NCBI GenBank assembly: GCA_024426085.1
Contig: CP087976.1
Location: 225,286-289,285 of the forward strand
Source of the DNA: Rhizobium sp. RCAM05350
GTDB lineage: Bacteria; Pseudomonadota; Alphaproteobacteria; Rhizobiales; Rhizobiaceae
Direction of reading: 5' to 3'
DNA: 64,000 bases
This document shows positions 30,489 through 39,498 of this stretch, in pieces; the first letter of the stretch is position 1, and every line of letters begins with the position of its first letter. The notes under the pieces are model-generated. The model did no database searches. It had not been told where the DNA came from and was given only the letters and a program-made list of their open reading frames with translations. The translations under genes were made by a program, and so were the position numbers.

Positions 30489-31815
30489 ATGAGGCACCGC
30501 AAAGTTAAAATCCTTGCCACGCTCGGACCGGCCTCCTCTGATGAGGAGATCATAAAGAGACTACACGAAGCAGGAGCCGATCTCTTCCGCATCAACATGA
30601 GTCACACGAGCCATGAGGTGATGCAGACGTTGATTACGCGCATCCGCTCGGTTGAGGCTTGTTCGGGCCGAGCGATCGGCATCCTCTGTGATCTTCAGGG
30701 GCCGAAGCTCCGTGTTGGTCGGTTCGTCGCCGGCAAAGTGACTCTTCAGCCGGGCCAGACCTTCTCGCTTGACAACCGCGACGAACCAGGCGACGAGAAC
30801 CGCGTTTTCCTGCCGCACCCAGAAAATTCTCGAGGCCGTCAAGCCTGGTCACCGTCTGCTGATCGACGATGGCAAGCTCGCCTTGAAAGCGGAAAAGGCT
30901 GACGGCGAGAGTATCGTCTGTAAGGTGATTGCAGGAACGAGTATTTCCGACAAAAGGGCGTGAGCCTGCCGGGCACTCTTCTCGGCGTCGGCGCGCTGAC
31001 CGACAAGGATCGTGTCGATCTCAAGGCTGCGCTCTCGACCGGAGAAGTCGACTGGGTAGCACTGTCGTTCGTGCAGCGCCCGGAAGACCTTGCGGAGGTT
31101 CGCAAGATCTCCCGCGGAAGGGTCGGCGTCATGTCGAAGATCGAAAGGCCGCAGGCGATCGAGCGGATCGACGAGATCATAGAGCTCTCCGATGCGCTGA
31201 TGGTCGCCCGCGGCGATCTAGGCGTGGAAATGCCGATCGAGGCGGTTCCAGGAATCCAGAAGCAACTAATCCGTTCTAGCCGGCGTGCGGGCAAACCCGC
31301 TGTCGTCGCGACCCAGATGCTAGAGTCGATGATTTCCTCGCCGGTGCCTACCCGCGCTGAGGTTTCGGACGTATCGATAGCCGTCTTCGAGGGTGCAGAC
31401 GCGGTGATGCTTTCGGCAGAATCGGCGGCGGGCCAGTATCCGGTTGAGGCTGTGTCAATGATGGTTTCGATTGCGACCACCGTCGAACAGGATCCACTTT
31501 ACCCCAGCATCATTTATGCCCAGCGTGCCGCTCCGAAAGCGACCGGTGCGGACGCAATATCGCTTGCTGCTCGGCAGATCGCCGAGACGCTCAGGCTAAC
31601 CGCGATTGTAACTTACACATCTTCGGGGACGACCGGGCTTCGCTTCGCGAGGCGCCCGCGAGTGCCGATCATCGCTTTCGCCGATCGAGCAGACCGCGAG
31701 ACGTCTTTCCATCTGCTGGGGCATACATTGCGTTATTACACATGACGCCGAGGATCTGGATGACATGGTCAATCGCGCCTGCCGCATCACAGTGTCAGAA
31801 GGTTTCGTGGTCGGC
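30489..31815 (+). pseudogene. pyk: Pyruvate kinase, frameshifted and C-terminally truncated
   Basis: It would convert phosphoenolpyruvate and ADP to pyruvate and ATP. Family motifs are clear: KILATLGPAS at the N-terminus, NMSHTSHE, CDLQGPKLR, SKIERPQAIERIDEI (catalytic Lys), ARGDLGVEMP (metal site) and TRAEVSDVS. Frame changes occur near 30815, 30950 and 31690. After SEGFVVGG near 31815 the expected final ~30 residues, including the GTPGxTN region, do not appear. The truncation suggests a rearrangement breakpoint. 31816-31988 holds no recognisable gene. Confidence 0.78.
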
Positions 31816-31988
31816 GGTTCTGAATCCCACCGAGGCGTGCAGGATGCTGCGGACCATCCGGCAGCGCTCGTGGCGCCACCGCTGGAAGACGTCCAAGCTT
31901 GGGCGTCACACGCCACCTCGAAAGTCTTTCCTTCCGCAACCGCAGCGCGGCCGAGGCGTCGTGACCCGGCCCCACGGCCCCGTGCGAG

Positions 31989-32183
31989 TTACTCCTGCTT
32001 CGGCGTTGCGTAAAATTTCCCGGCGTGCGCCCAGTTCGTCGGAGGGATTTCGACAAATACGATGTCGATAGATTCCACCGGACAATTCAACACCTCCGAA
32101 GTAAGCTTTGTCACCTCCTCGACGTATCTGGCCTATTGCTCGTGTGTCCGCCCTGGGGACAACTCGATCCTGACGATTGGCAT
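31989..32183 (-). pseudogene. 4-oxalocrotonate tautomerase family gene with nonsense codon
   Basis: The minus strand encodes a 64-residue tautomerase: Met then the catalytic Pro-1 (MPIVRIELSPGRTHEQ), a TAG at codon 17, then ARYVEEVTKLTSEVLNCP and VFVEIPPTNWAHAG. The stop falls where Lys is usual, so AAG to TAG is the simplest change. Length and both ends are otherwise perfect. These hexameric enzymes isomerise unsaturated keto acids. It shares its strand with the aldolase at 32586, 400 bp upstream. Confidence 0.7.
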
Positions 32184-32585
32184 TTGATTTCTCCGTTGAT
32201 TAGTGATTGCGTCGGCATATGCTAGCGCTGTCGGCATCCGTTCGGCCGCCGTAATGGCAAACGTGTAGATGCGGGCTCAATCTGGCGCAACGTGCGCCTT
32301 GAGCGCCCCGAGGATTTCGCCGCAGGGCTGGCGCTAAACTGACGCCCCGCGGTGCCAGCATGGACTTACGATTGCTGTAAGGATACCGTCGCCACGAACT
32401 TCCATTGTTGGCGCCCTGGGAACCGCTCGCCCTCATCGGGTCGCTGCCGAATCGGGACTGATGACAACACGCGTCTCACCGAGAGGCGGGACGCTTCCAG
32501 TTAGCTCATTGGTGGCATTTCTCTTACGAGTACAGAAATACGGCTCGGTCGTGATAAAATAGTGGGTTTGCACCCCTCGCCGGAA
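32184..32585. other. Unassigned intergenic stretch
   Basis: 402 bp between the tautomerase and aldolase genes with many stops in all frames. Short open pieces exist, such as VDAGSIWRNVRLERPEDF on the plus strand near 32265, but nothing is recognisable. It probably contains debris of a lost gene. Confidence 0.4.
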
Positions 32586-33457
32586 TTAGTGTGATACCAC
32601 TTGGTCTACTACATCGCAGAGGCGCTTCAGCCGAGGAATTGCATCCTCCGCAAGTGCCCTACCGATGTCACCGCTGCTGATTACGTTGCGCCATACAGCG
32701 CGGCCAGCCAGGAAGCCAGAGGCCCCTTCCTTGCACGCCCATTCGACCGCCTGCGGAAAGTCGTCTGGTGAAACTCCGGATGAAAGAACCACCCATGGTC
32801 CGTTGATGAGCTTGGTGAGCTCCGCGCTTTCGTCGCGAACGAGTTTTCGCCACCCTTGCCATGACGCGGGACTTCAGCCTTGTAGAGGTCGGCACCACGA
32901 TCGCCGAGTTCCCGCGCAGCAGCGACAATACCCTCGCTCATGTCCCAGTCCCTGCCGTCGCGACGCTTCTTTGCCACGGGTTCAATGATGCTGATCAAGC
33001 CGGCTTTCTTGCATCGCGCCACGAAATCATCGACCATCGCGATGCGGACGTCGGCGGATCTGTCCGGACGCCATGTCACCAAAAGCTTGAGGGCTACAGC
33101 GCCGTCAGCTTTCACCTTTTCAGGGTTCACTTCCTCGTCGATGATGACGTCCGAAACGATTTCATCCGCGCCTGGAATGAATTGGTCCGCTGCGGCAATC
33201 AGGCCGCAGTTCGATGAGACTGCTCTTTCGTCGATGGCCGGCTGCCATGCGAATTGCCTGTCTATGAGCACCGCCGAGGCATAGGGGGTCAGCGCCCGCA
33301 ACGCGTGGAGCTTGAACCGGATCAATTGTTCGTCGGTTACGGGTTCTGTCTGTTTTTCCGCGAACATGGCGCGCATGGACTCGCGTTGATCGATCGCGAG
33401 CATTGCGAATGCACCGGAATCCCTCTTAAGGGATGATAGACTTAGTGTAGTGCTCAA
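32586..33457 (-). CDS. Class I aldolase, sulfofructose-phosphate aldolase (YihT)-like (frameshifted)
   Basis: About 290 residues. It starts with SGAFAMLAIDQRESMRAMFA, closely recalling E. coli YihT and LacD-type aldolases. Further matches are AVLIDRQFAWQPAI, LKLLVTWRPD, IIEPVAKK and the Schiff-base lysine region GADLYKAEVP. The C-terminus has VVLSSGVSPDDFP and GFLAGRAVW, with the Arg expected to bind the anionic head group. One frame change lies near 32850. ATG 33457 lies 20 bp from a LacI-type operator (33477-33493). It should split a ketose 1-phosphate into DHAP and a C3 aldehyde; whether the sugar is sulfonated cannot be decided here. Confidence 0.82.
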
Positions 33458-33476
33458 TTTGGCCTCCTCCGTTCAA

Positions 33477-33493
33477 ATGGCAACGTTTACATT
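33477..33493. promoter_or_regulatory. LacI-type operator O1 (aldolase promoter)
   Basis: Read on the minus strand: AATGTAAACGTTGCCAT. It matches the other three sites in the core TGTAAACGTTG with one mismatch (C for A). It lies 20 bp before the aldolase start. Confidence 0.75.
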
Positions 33494-33553
33494 CGGGCTT
33501 GGATGGATAAATCGGCCGCGAATTGGCGCGGACATTAAGTGCGATCCTTTAAA

Positions 33554-33569
33554 ATGTAAACGTTGACAT
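33554..33569. promoter_or_regulatory. LacI-type operator O2
   Basis: ATGTAAACGTTGACAT, identical to the site at 34694. It is in the divergent region between the aldolase and lacI-like genes, 30 bp (centre to centre) from O3. Confidence 0.8.
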
Positions 33570-33583
33570 GTAATTTTTTTATG

Positions 33584-33599
33584 ATGTATACGTTGACAT
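33584..33599. promoter_or_regulatory. LacI-type operator O3
   Basis: ATGTATACGTTGACAT, one base different from O2. It lies 45 bp before the repressor start, consistent with autoregulation. Spacing to O2 is about three helical turns. Confidence 0.78.
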
Positions 33600-33643
33600 T
33601 GGGAAACGCCAGCGCGTACTGACTTGCTTGGGAGGGCTCCAAA

Positions 33644-34654
33644 ATGTCACAGCATCGCATCATGGGGAAACCGGCCACAGTCCACGACGTGGCACGCGTT
33701 TCCGGCGTCTCGACGGCAACTGTTTCTCGCGTTTTCACCGGCAAGACAGACACAGTCGCACCAAAGACTATCGAGCGAGTTCGTAGCGCCGCAAACGAAC
33801 TGGGATACACACCGTCAGAGATCGGGCGATCCTTGAGACTTGCAACGACGCGAGTCGTCGTAATGATCGTTCCGGATGCGACGAACAATTTCTGTGCTGA
33901 TGTTGCGGCGTCGGTGGAGAAGTCGTTGAAGGCGGTCGGTCTTTCGATGGTGCTCGCTAACACAGGTGAAGATGGCGACCAGCAGGACCGGCTTCTGACA
34001 GATGCTGCCGGTCTACGACCACACGCGATCATCATTCACGGAGCAATCGATACCCCAAAACTCCGCGAAGTGATCGAGAAGAACCGAAATCTCGTCTTTG
34101 TCAGCCGCCCGCCACCTATTGCAAAGGCTCCATTCGTAGGCATCGACAACGAAGCCGCTGGATTTGCTGTGGGACGTTATTTCGCAGAGCATGGATATCA
34201 GGATTGCGCCGTGATCCACGGCCAACAGCACTACTCGGCCAGTCGTCTTCGGCTTAAAGGGTTCCTTCGCGCTTTGCAGGAGAGTGGGGCGGACATGGAC
34301 GTGATCCGCAAGATCGAGAGCCCGCTGTCGATGGAGGCCGGCTACCAGCACGGTCTTGCTCTGCTCTCGGATGATAAGCCGAGAGCAGTATTCTGCCATA
34401 ACGACATGCTGGCCTATGGTGTCCATAGAGCAGCCACCGAAAAGGGCCTTCGTATCCCGGAAAACCTCGCAATTTTTGGGTTCGATGACAATCGTATCAA
34501 TGACTGGCTGGCTCCCTGGTTGACTACATTGAAGGTGCCAGCTCTCGATTTCGGCCCTGCGGTCGCAGCAATGCTCGACCCGAACCGGAAAACACGCAAA
34601 CCGATGGAAGACGTCGTTTTGCCATTTAGCCTGACAATCCGAGAATCCGCATAA
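33644..34654 (+). CDS. LacI family transcriptional regulator
   Basis: An intact 336-residue repressor. The N-terminal helix-turn-helix and hinge are TVHDVARVSGVSTATVSRVF at residues 8-27, with NELGYTPSEIGRSLR near 52-66. The rest is a periplasmic-binding-protein-like effector domain (VVVMIVPDATNNFCADV, GFDDNRINDWLAP). Four near-identical operator sequences flank it, upstream of the aldolase, of itself and of the ABC operon. It is therefore the likely local repressor, released by the imported sugar or its phosphate. Confidence 0.93.
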   Translation: MSQHRIMGKPATVHDVARVSGVSTATVSRVFTGKTDTVAPKTIERVRSAANELGYTPSEIGRSLRLATTRVVVMIVPDATNNFCADVAASVEKSLKAVGLSMVLANTGEDGDQQDRLLTDAAGLRPHAIIIHGAIDTPKLREVIEKNRNLVFVSRPPPIAKAPFVGIDNEAAGFAVGRYFAEHGYQDCAVIHGQQHYSASRLRLKGFLRALQESGADMDVIRKIESPLSMEAGYQHGLALLSDDKPRAVFCHNDMLAYGVHRAATEKGLRIPENLAIFGFDDNRINDWLAPWLTTLKVPALDFGPAVAAMLDPNRKTRKPMEDVVLPFSLTIRESA

Positions 34655-34693
34655 CTCAGAGCATCGGGAGATTGCTCTTAATCGCATCCATCA

Positions 34694-34709
34694 ATGTAAA
34701 CGTTGACAT
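34694..34709. promoter_or_regulatory. LacI-type operator O4 (ABC operon promoter)
   Basis: ATGTAAACGTTGACAT, identical to O2, lies 32 bp before the ATG of the sugar-binding protein. It links importer and kinase expression to the same repressor. Confidence 0.8.
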
Positions 34710-34740
34710 TGATGCCTTTTCAACCTGGGAGGAGAATGAA

Positions 34741-36066
34741 ATGAAACATGTGCTACTTTCATCGACAATCTTGCTGTCGGCTTTCGCCGCACACGGGGCC
34801 GAAATCACGGTCGCAACAGTCAACAATCCGGACATGGTGACGATGCAGAAGCTCTCTGCCGAGTTCACCAAGGAAAATCCCGACATCACCGTGAAGTTCG
34901 TGGTCCTGCCCGACCAGGTTTTACGCCAGAACATCACCCAGGACGTCGCGGTCGGCGGAGGTCGCTACGACATCGTTACAGTTGGTCCGTTCGAAGTTCA
35001 GGCGGGTTGGGTCGCCAACAAGTGGCTTTCGCCGCTGACCCCGATGTTCGACAAGCTCAACGACGCCGACAAGGCCGCATATGACCTCGACGACGTCATT
35101 CCAACGATACGTGGCGCAATGACCGTGGAAGGCCAGCTCTACGGTCTGCCTTTCTACGGCGAGAGCTCTTTCACCATGTATCGGAAGGACCTTTTCGAGA
35201 AGGCAGGCATCAAGATGCCAGACGCTCCCACCTGGGACGACGTCAAGGCTGCTGCTTGCAAGGTCAACGACCCGTCTGCCGGCCTCTACGGCATCGCAAT
35301 GAAGGGTGTTCCGGATTATGGCCAGCTCGCGCCATTCATCACCTTCATGCATTCCTATGGAGCAAAATGGTTCGACGAAAAGTGGAATCCACAGATCAAC
35401 AGCCCGGAGTTCAAGAAGGCTTTCACGGCCTACACTGATCTGGTCAAGACCTGCGGCGCGCCCGGTGCGACGAGCATCGGCTTCAATGAGGCTCTGACGC
35501 TGATGTCGCAGGGCAAGGCAGCAATCTGGGTCGATTCCACCGTCGGCGCTGGTTTCCTTGCTGATCCAAAGTCATCGCAGGTTGTCGACAAGATTGGATA
35601 CGCGCTGGCTCCGACGGAAGGCTCCACAAACGGTTCGGCCTGGCTCTACACGTGGGCCCTCGGTATCGTCTCGAGCTCGAAGAACCGGGACGATGCGTTC
35701 AAGTTCATCCGGTGGGCGACGTCAAAGCCATACATCGATCTCGTCGCTAAGACGGAAGGACCAGTCCGCATTCCTCCTGGCACTCGCCGATCGACCTATG
35801 ACCGGGCCGACTACAAGGAAGCTGCGCCCTTCGCTCCGATCGTCCTGAAGGCGATCGAAGCCGCAGACCTGACGAAGCCTGCGAAGGATCCTGTCCTGTA
35901 TACGGGCACGGCCCAGGTGCACATCCCGGAATACGCCGCATGGGCAGCCGAGTTCGGCCAGCATTTCTCGGCTGTGATCGCTGGAAGCGAGACCGTTGAC
36001 GAAGCGCTTGATGCCTCACAGGCGGCAGCAGTCCGCGTCATGACAGACGCGGGCTACATCAAGTAA
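34741..36066 (+). CDS. Family-1 ABC sugar-binding protein
   Basis: An intact 441-residue periplasmic receptor. A short signal peptide (MKHVLLSSTILLSAFAAHGA) is cleaved around residue 19. The mature protein matches MalE/family-1 receptors (VGGGRYDIVTVGPFEVQAGW, GLPFYGESSFTMYRKDLFEKAG, QGKAAIWVDSTV, AWLYTWALGI). It heads the operon with two permeases, kinase, cyclase-like hydrolase, ATPase and SDR. GGGAGGAG precedes the start. The ligand is probably a sugar or sugar glycoside. Agrobacterium uses a family-1 receptor (SmoF) for sulfoquinovosyl glycerol, which is family knowledge rather than evidence here. Confidence 0.92.
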   Translation: MKHVLLSSTILLSAFAAHGAEITVATVNNPDMVTMQKLSAEFTKENPDITVKFVVLPDQVLRQNITQDVAVGGGRYDIVTVGPFEVQAGWVANKWLSPLTPMFDKLNDADKAAYDLDDVIPTIRGAMTVEGQLYGLPFYGESSFTMYRKDLFEKAGIKMPDAPTWDDVKAAACKVNDPSAGLYGIAMKGVPDYGQLAPFITFMHSYGAKWFDEKWNPQINSPEFKKAFTAYTDLVKTCGAPGATSIGFNEALTLMSQGKAAIWVDSTVGAGFLADPKSSQVVDKIGYALAPTEGSTNGSAWLYTWALGIVSSSKNRDDAFKFIRWATSKPYIDLVAKTEGPVRIPPGTRRSTYDRADYKEAAPFAPIVLKAIEAADLTKPAKDPVLYTGTAQVHIPEYAAWAAEFGQHFSAVIAGSETVDEALDASQAAAVRVMTDAGYIK

Positions 36067-36080
36067 TCTGGAGCAAGATA

Positions 36081-36983
36081 ATGTCCGACACATCAACCAT
36101 GAGCGCGGCCCGTTTGGGCCGCCTCGCACCGGGTCGATGGGCCACATGGCCTGCGGTGTCATACCTCATCATCACGACGCAGATCCCGTTGCTGGCGACG
36201 CTCTATTTCAGTCTCCATTCCTGGAATCTGCTTTATCCGCAACGTGCCATGGGCTTTGTCGGCTTCCGGAACTACGTCTACATTTTCACAGATCCGATCT
36301 TCAAGACCGCGATCGTAAACACTCTGATCTTCACGATCGTCCCTGCAGTCCTCACAACTGCGATCGGTCTGGGCCTGGCCCTCCTGGTCAATCGGCTGCG
36401 CTACGGGAGGGGTCTCGCCTACTCGATGTTGTTTGCCCCGTTTCTGATCATGGAGACGGTCAATCCCATCATCTGGAAGAACCTAATCCTCAATCCGATC
36501 TACGGATTGCTGAACTACGCGCTCGGCACGCTCGGACTTTCCCCGATCGACATGATCACGACTGCGCCGAAGATCGCCATCATCATCATGATCGTGTGGC
36601 AGTGGTCGCCTTTCATGATGCTCATTTTGCTGGCGGGCCTGCAGAGCGTCAATCAGGAGACGATCGAGGCGGCGCGCATTGATGGTGCGAACCCATGGAA
36701 CGTGTTCGTCCACATCACTCTGCCGCACCTCATTCCCTATCTGGCAGTGGGCATGCTGATCGAGGCGATCCTCATCCTTCCCGTGTTCGGCCCGATCTAT
36801 GTCGGAACATACGGCGGCCCTGGAAACCAGACCTCGAACTTGATGTTCAGCGTCTACCGAACATTGACAGAGCAATATGAAATCGGTCGCGCCGCAGCCG
36901 GCGGAATCATCACAGCCGTCACGACCACCGTCGCAGCACTGGGCCTGCTCGCCTACGTGCGCCCATACATGGAGAGAAACTGA
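36081..36983 (+). CDS. Sugar ABC transporter permease, MalF type
   Basis: An intact 300-residue membrane subunit with six predicted helices. The family EAA loop is QETIEAARIDGANPWNVFVH near residue 193. NTLIFTIVPAVLTTAIGLGL and ETVNPIIWKNLILNPIYGL are typical MalF-type segments. It starts 14 bp after the binding-protein stop and ends directly before the MalG-type partner. Confidence 0.92.
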   Translation: MSDTSTMSAARLGRLAPGRWATWPAVSYLIITTQIPLLATLYFSLHSWNLLYPQRAMGFVGFRNYVYIFTDPIFKTAIVNTLIFTIVPAVLTTAIGLGLALLVNRLRYGRGLAYSMLFAPFLIMETVNPIIWKNLILNPIYGLLNYALGTLGLSPIDMITTAPKIAIIIMIVWQWSPFMMLILLAGLQSVNQETIEAARIDGANPWNVFVHITLPHLIPYLAVGMLIEAILILPVFGPIYVGTYGGPGNQTSNLMFSVYRTLTEQYEIGRAAAGGIITAVTTTVAALGLLAYVRPYMERN

Positions 36984-36984
36984 G

Positions 36985-37798
36985 ATGTCCTCATCCATCA
37001 AACAGGCGGGGCCTACGGTCGTCACATTCGCGGTGGCATTCGCTCTCTGCTTTCCCATCATCTGGACGTTCTTCACCGGTTTCAAATCGGAGACCGACGC
37101 CATTGCCGTACCGCCGCGTCTTCGTACCCCTGTCGTTCGATCATTATGTGGATGCGCTTTCCGGCGACTACACCCACTTTCTCCTGAATACCCTCCTGGC
37201 GGTGTTCGGCTCGATGTTGGTGGCGTTCGCCCTGGCTTTGCCGGCCGCCTACAAGCTTGCTTTCTTCCCAGGGAAGAAGGCCAACGACGTCCTGTTCTTC
37301 GCTCTGTCCACACGCTTCATGCCAGGCGTCGCAGTGATCGTACCCATCTTCCTCCTCTATACGAAGATCGGCCTGATCGATTCTCTCTTTGGCCTGATCA
37401 TCATGTACACGACGCTTAACATTCCGATCGTCCTCTGGCTGATGCGCTCGTTCTTCAAGGACGTTCCATACGAACTCGTCGAAGCGGCTCTTATGGAAGG
37501 TGCCTCGCATTCTCGGATTTTCTGGGAGGTGGCGATCCCCCTCTCCCAGGCCGGGCTTGCGACCACTGGATTCCTGCTGCTGATCCTGACCTGGAATGAA
37601 TTCTTCTTCGCGGTGAACCTTTCCGGTCACTCGGCAGCGACGCTTCCTGTCTACATGGCTTCCTTCTTCACCACCGAAGGGCAGAGCTGGGCGCGCATGT
37701 CGGCCGCATCCATCATCGCTGTCCTCCCAGTGCTCGCCGCCGGTTGGCTTGCGTCACGCGCGCTGGTCAAAGGAATGCTTGCGGGAGCGGTGAAATGA
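36985..37798 (+). CDS. Sugar ABC transporter permease, MalG type (frameshifted)
   Basis: About 270 residues and the partner of the MalF-type permease. Hydrophobic helices start at VVTFAVAFALCFPIIWTFF. The EAA loop is ELVEAALMEGASHSRIFWEV near residue 168, and ILTWNEFFFAVNLSG follows. A frameshift near 37110 joins DAIAVPP to the downstream frame. ATG 36985 overlaps no other gene, and the stop overlaps the kinase start by 4 bp. Confidence 0.87.
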
Positions 37799-38751
37799 CA
37801 GTGAAAGTAACCTGCCTAGGCGGAGCTGTCCTCGATTTGATCTATGGGGTCGACGAGCTTCCGCATGAGGATGGCAAGAGCATTGCCCGTTCCTTTGCGG
37901 AAAGCGGCGGCGGAATGGCAGCGAATGCCGCCGTCATCGTCAGCAGACTTGGCGGACAGGCAATCTGGTGTGGCCGAGTAGGAGACGACGACAAGGGAAG
38001 GCGCATACTTGACGGGCTTCGTTTGGAAAAAGTCGATGTCCGGACGGCGAAGGTTGTCTCCGGAATTCAGTCATCCCACTCGATCGTCCTGAAGGATCGC
38101 ATTGGCAACAGGGCGATTATTCTGTACCGCTCCGAAGCATTGGAGGTCGATCCGTCCTGGCTACCTCTTGAGAAACTCCTGGTCGCAGATGCGGTCCTTG
38201 CCGACAATCGATGGATCGAAGGGGCGGTCGCTTTGCTTTCCGCGGCCCGAGCACGCGGCATCCCAGCGGTCCTCGACGCAGACAGTGCTGGCGATGACAC
38301 CACGCTCAAAGCAGTTTCTGCCGCAAGCCACGTTGTCTTCTCCGCCCCCGGCCTTGCATCTCTGTTCAAGACGAAGACGCCCGAGGAAGGTTTGCGCCGC
38401 GCTCAGAAGCACGCTCCCTTCGTTGCCGTCACACTCGGCAGCAAGGGCGTCCTCTGGCTTGATGAGAGCGGAGCAGCCCGACATGTCCCATCGTTCCCGG
38501 TCGCCGCGGTAGAGACAGTCGGGGCAGGCGACATTTTCCATGGAGCGTTCGCGTTTGCCCTTGGGCGCGGACAGTCGGAGGAGGACGGCTTACGCTTTGC
38601 GGCCGCCGCAGCCGCCATAAAGTGTGCCGGCGAGGGGGGGACGCGAAAGCTTCCCGCGTATGCCCGACGTCGAAGCGCTTTTGGCACCCCCGAAAACCTC
38701 GAAACTAGCATCCGCAAGAGATGCGTGAAAAGAAACAGGAGGAAACAATGA
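37795..38751 (+). CDS. PfkB family carbohydrate kinase, YihV-like
   Basis: About 310 residues. The ribokinase-fold signatures are GGGMAANAAVIVSRLGG near residue 40 and VETVGAGDIFHGAFAFALG near residue 240 (anion hole and catalytic Asp). Segment VLADNRWIEGA closely recalls VLADVRWHDGA of E. coli sulfofructose kinase YihV, whose Arg in this stretch I recall as a substrate contact; the Asn I recall from YihV's nearby NYPS segment is not conserved (LYRS). The last ~25 residues look out of frame. A one-base change near 38655 would give MPDVEALLAPPKTS and a stop at 38728. It should phosphorylate the sugar before aldol cleavage by the product of the 32586 gene. Confidence 0.87.
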   Translation: MTVKVTCLGGAVLDLIYGVDELPHEDGKSIARSFAESGGGMAANAAVIVSRLGGQAIWCGRVGDDDKGRRILDGLRLEKVDVRTAKVVSGIQSSHSIVLKDRIGNRAIILYRSEALEVDPSWLPLEKLLVADAVLADNRWIEGAVALLSAARARGIPAVLDADSAGDDTTLKAVSAASHVVFSAPGLASLFKTKTPEEGLRRAQKHAPFVAVTLGSKGVLWLDESGAARHVPSFPVAAVETVGAGDIFHGAFAFALGRGQSEEDGLRFAAAAAAIKCAGEGGTRKLPAYARRRSAFGTPENLETSIRKRCVKRNRRKQ

Positions 38752-39486
38752 CTGGATCAAACAACGTCGCCGCACTGAGTTCGCTCATTCGCCAGATGCG
38801 TTCCGTGGATCTCGCTCCCAAGCTTGAGCGCGGAATGCCAAAATTCCCGACCCATCCCCACATGGTTATTGATCCGACCATGACACATGCGCATGACGGC
38901 TACTATTGCCAGAGTCTCTCAATGGCTGAACACACGGGCTGCCACTGTGACGCGCCATCGCACATCCATGCAGATCGGATGAGCGGAAACCGTCGATACC
39001 ATCCCAGTCGACCGTTTGATCACTACAGCACGTGTCTACGACTTCTCGGAACGTGACTGGAAGCCTGGCGAGGTTCTGACCCGGAACGACATCATTTCGT
39101 ATGAGGAACAGCATGGCGCGCCCGTCGGCGATGACGAGATCGCCCTCGTCAACTTCGGCTGGCTGAAGAAATACTGGTTCACCGACTCTCGGGCTTATTT
39201 CTATGCCCGCAACCAACCTGGAATGGATGAAGGCGTCGCCGAACTCTTTCATGACAGGAAGGTTCGTGCCGTCGGCGCTGACACAATCGCTTGCGAGATT
39301 CCAACCGTCGATTCCGAAATGGGCGATGACCCAGGACACGGCCGCCACTGGCTGCCGAACGGTATCCTAATCCTCGAGTGCGTTGCTCGGATTGAGCTTC
39401 TTCCCAGAAGCTGCTTTCTGTTTGCAGCTCCACTTCCTATCGAAAATGGTTCGGGTTCGCCGTTGCGCCCCGTGGCCTTCTTTTAA
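38748..39486 (+). CDS. Cyclase family protein (kynurenine-formamidase fold, frameshifted)
   Basis: A metal-dependent hydrolase of about 245 residues. The metal motif is HTGCHCDAPSH near residue 62 (HxGTHxDxPxH pattern with Cys for Thr). GADTIACEIPTVDSE and WLPNGILILECVARI with AAPLPIENGSGSPLRP form the usual C-terminal half. A frameshift near 38990 follows the metal motif. An AGGAGG site precedes ATG 38748. Members open lactams, formamides or lactones. In a sugar operon a lactonase role would make sense, which is inference. Confidence 0.83.
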
Positions 39487-39498
39487 GTCTGGAAGGAC

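Noticed and set aside
31787..32056. A minus-strand basic 89-residue open frame over the pyk end
   Set aside because: It overlaps both the pyk tail and the tautomerase gene in a different frame and resembles no family.
32586..38751. Firm naming of the aldolase and kinase as yihT and yihV
   Set aside because: Similarity is judged by eye from remembered sequences, one recalled sulfonate-contact residue differs, and the isomerase and glycosidase of the pathway are absent.
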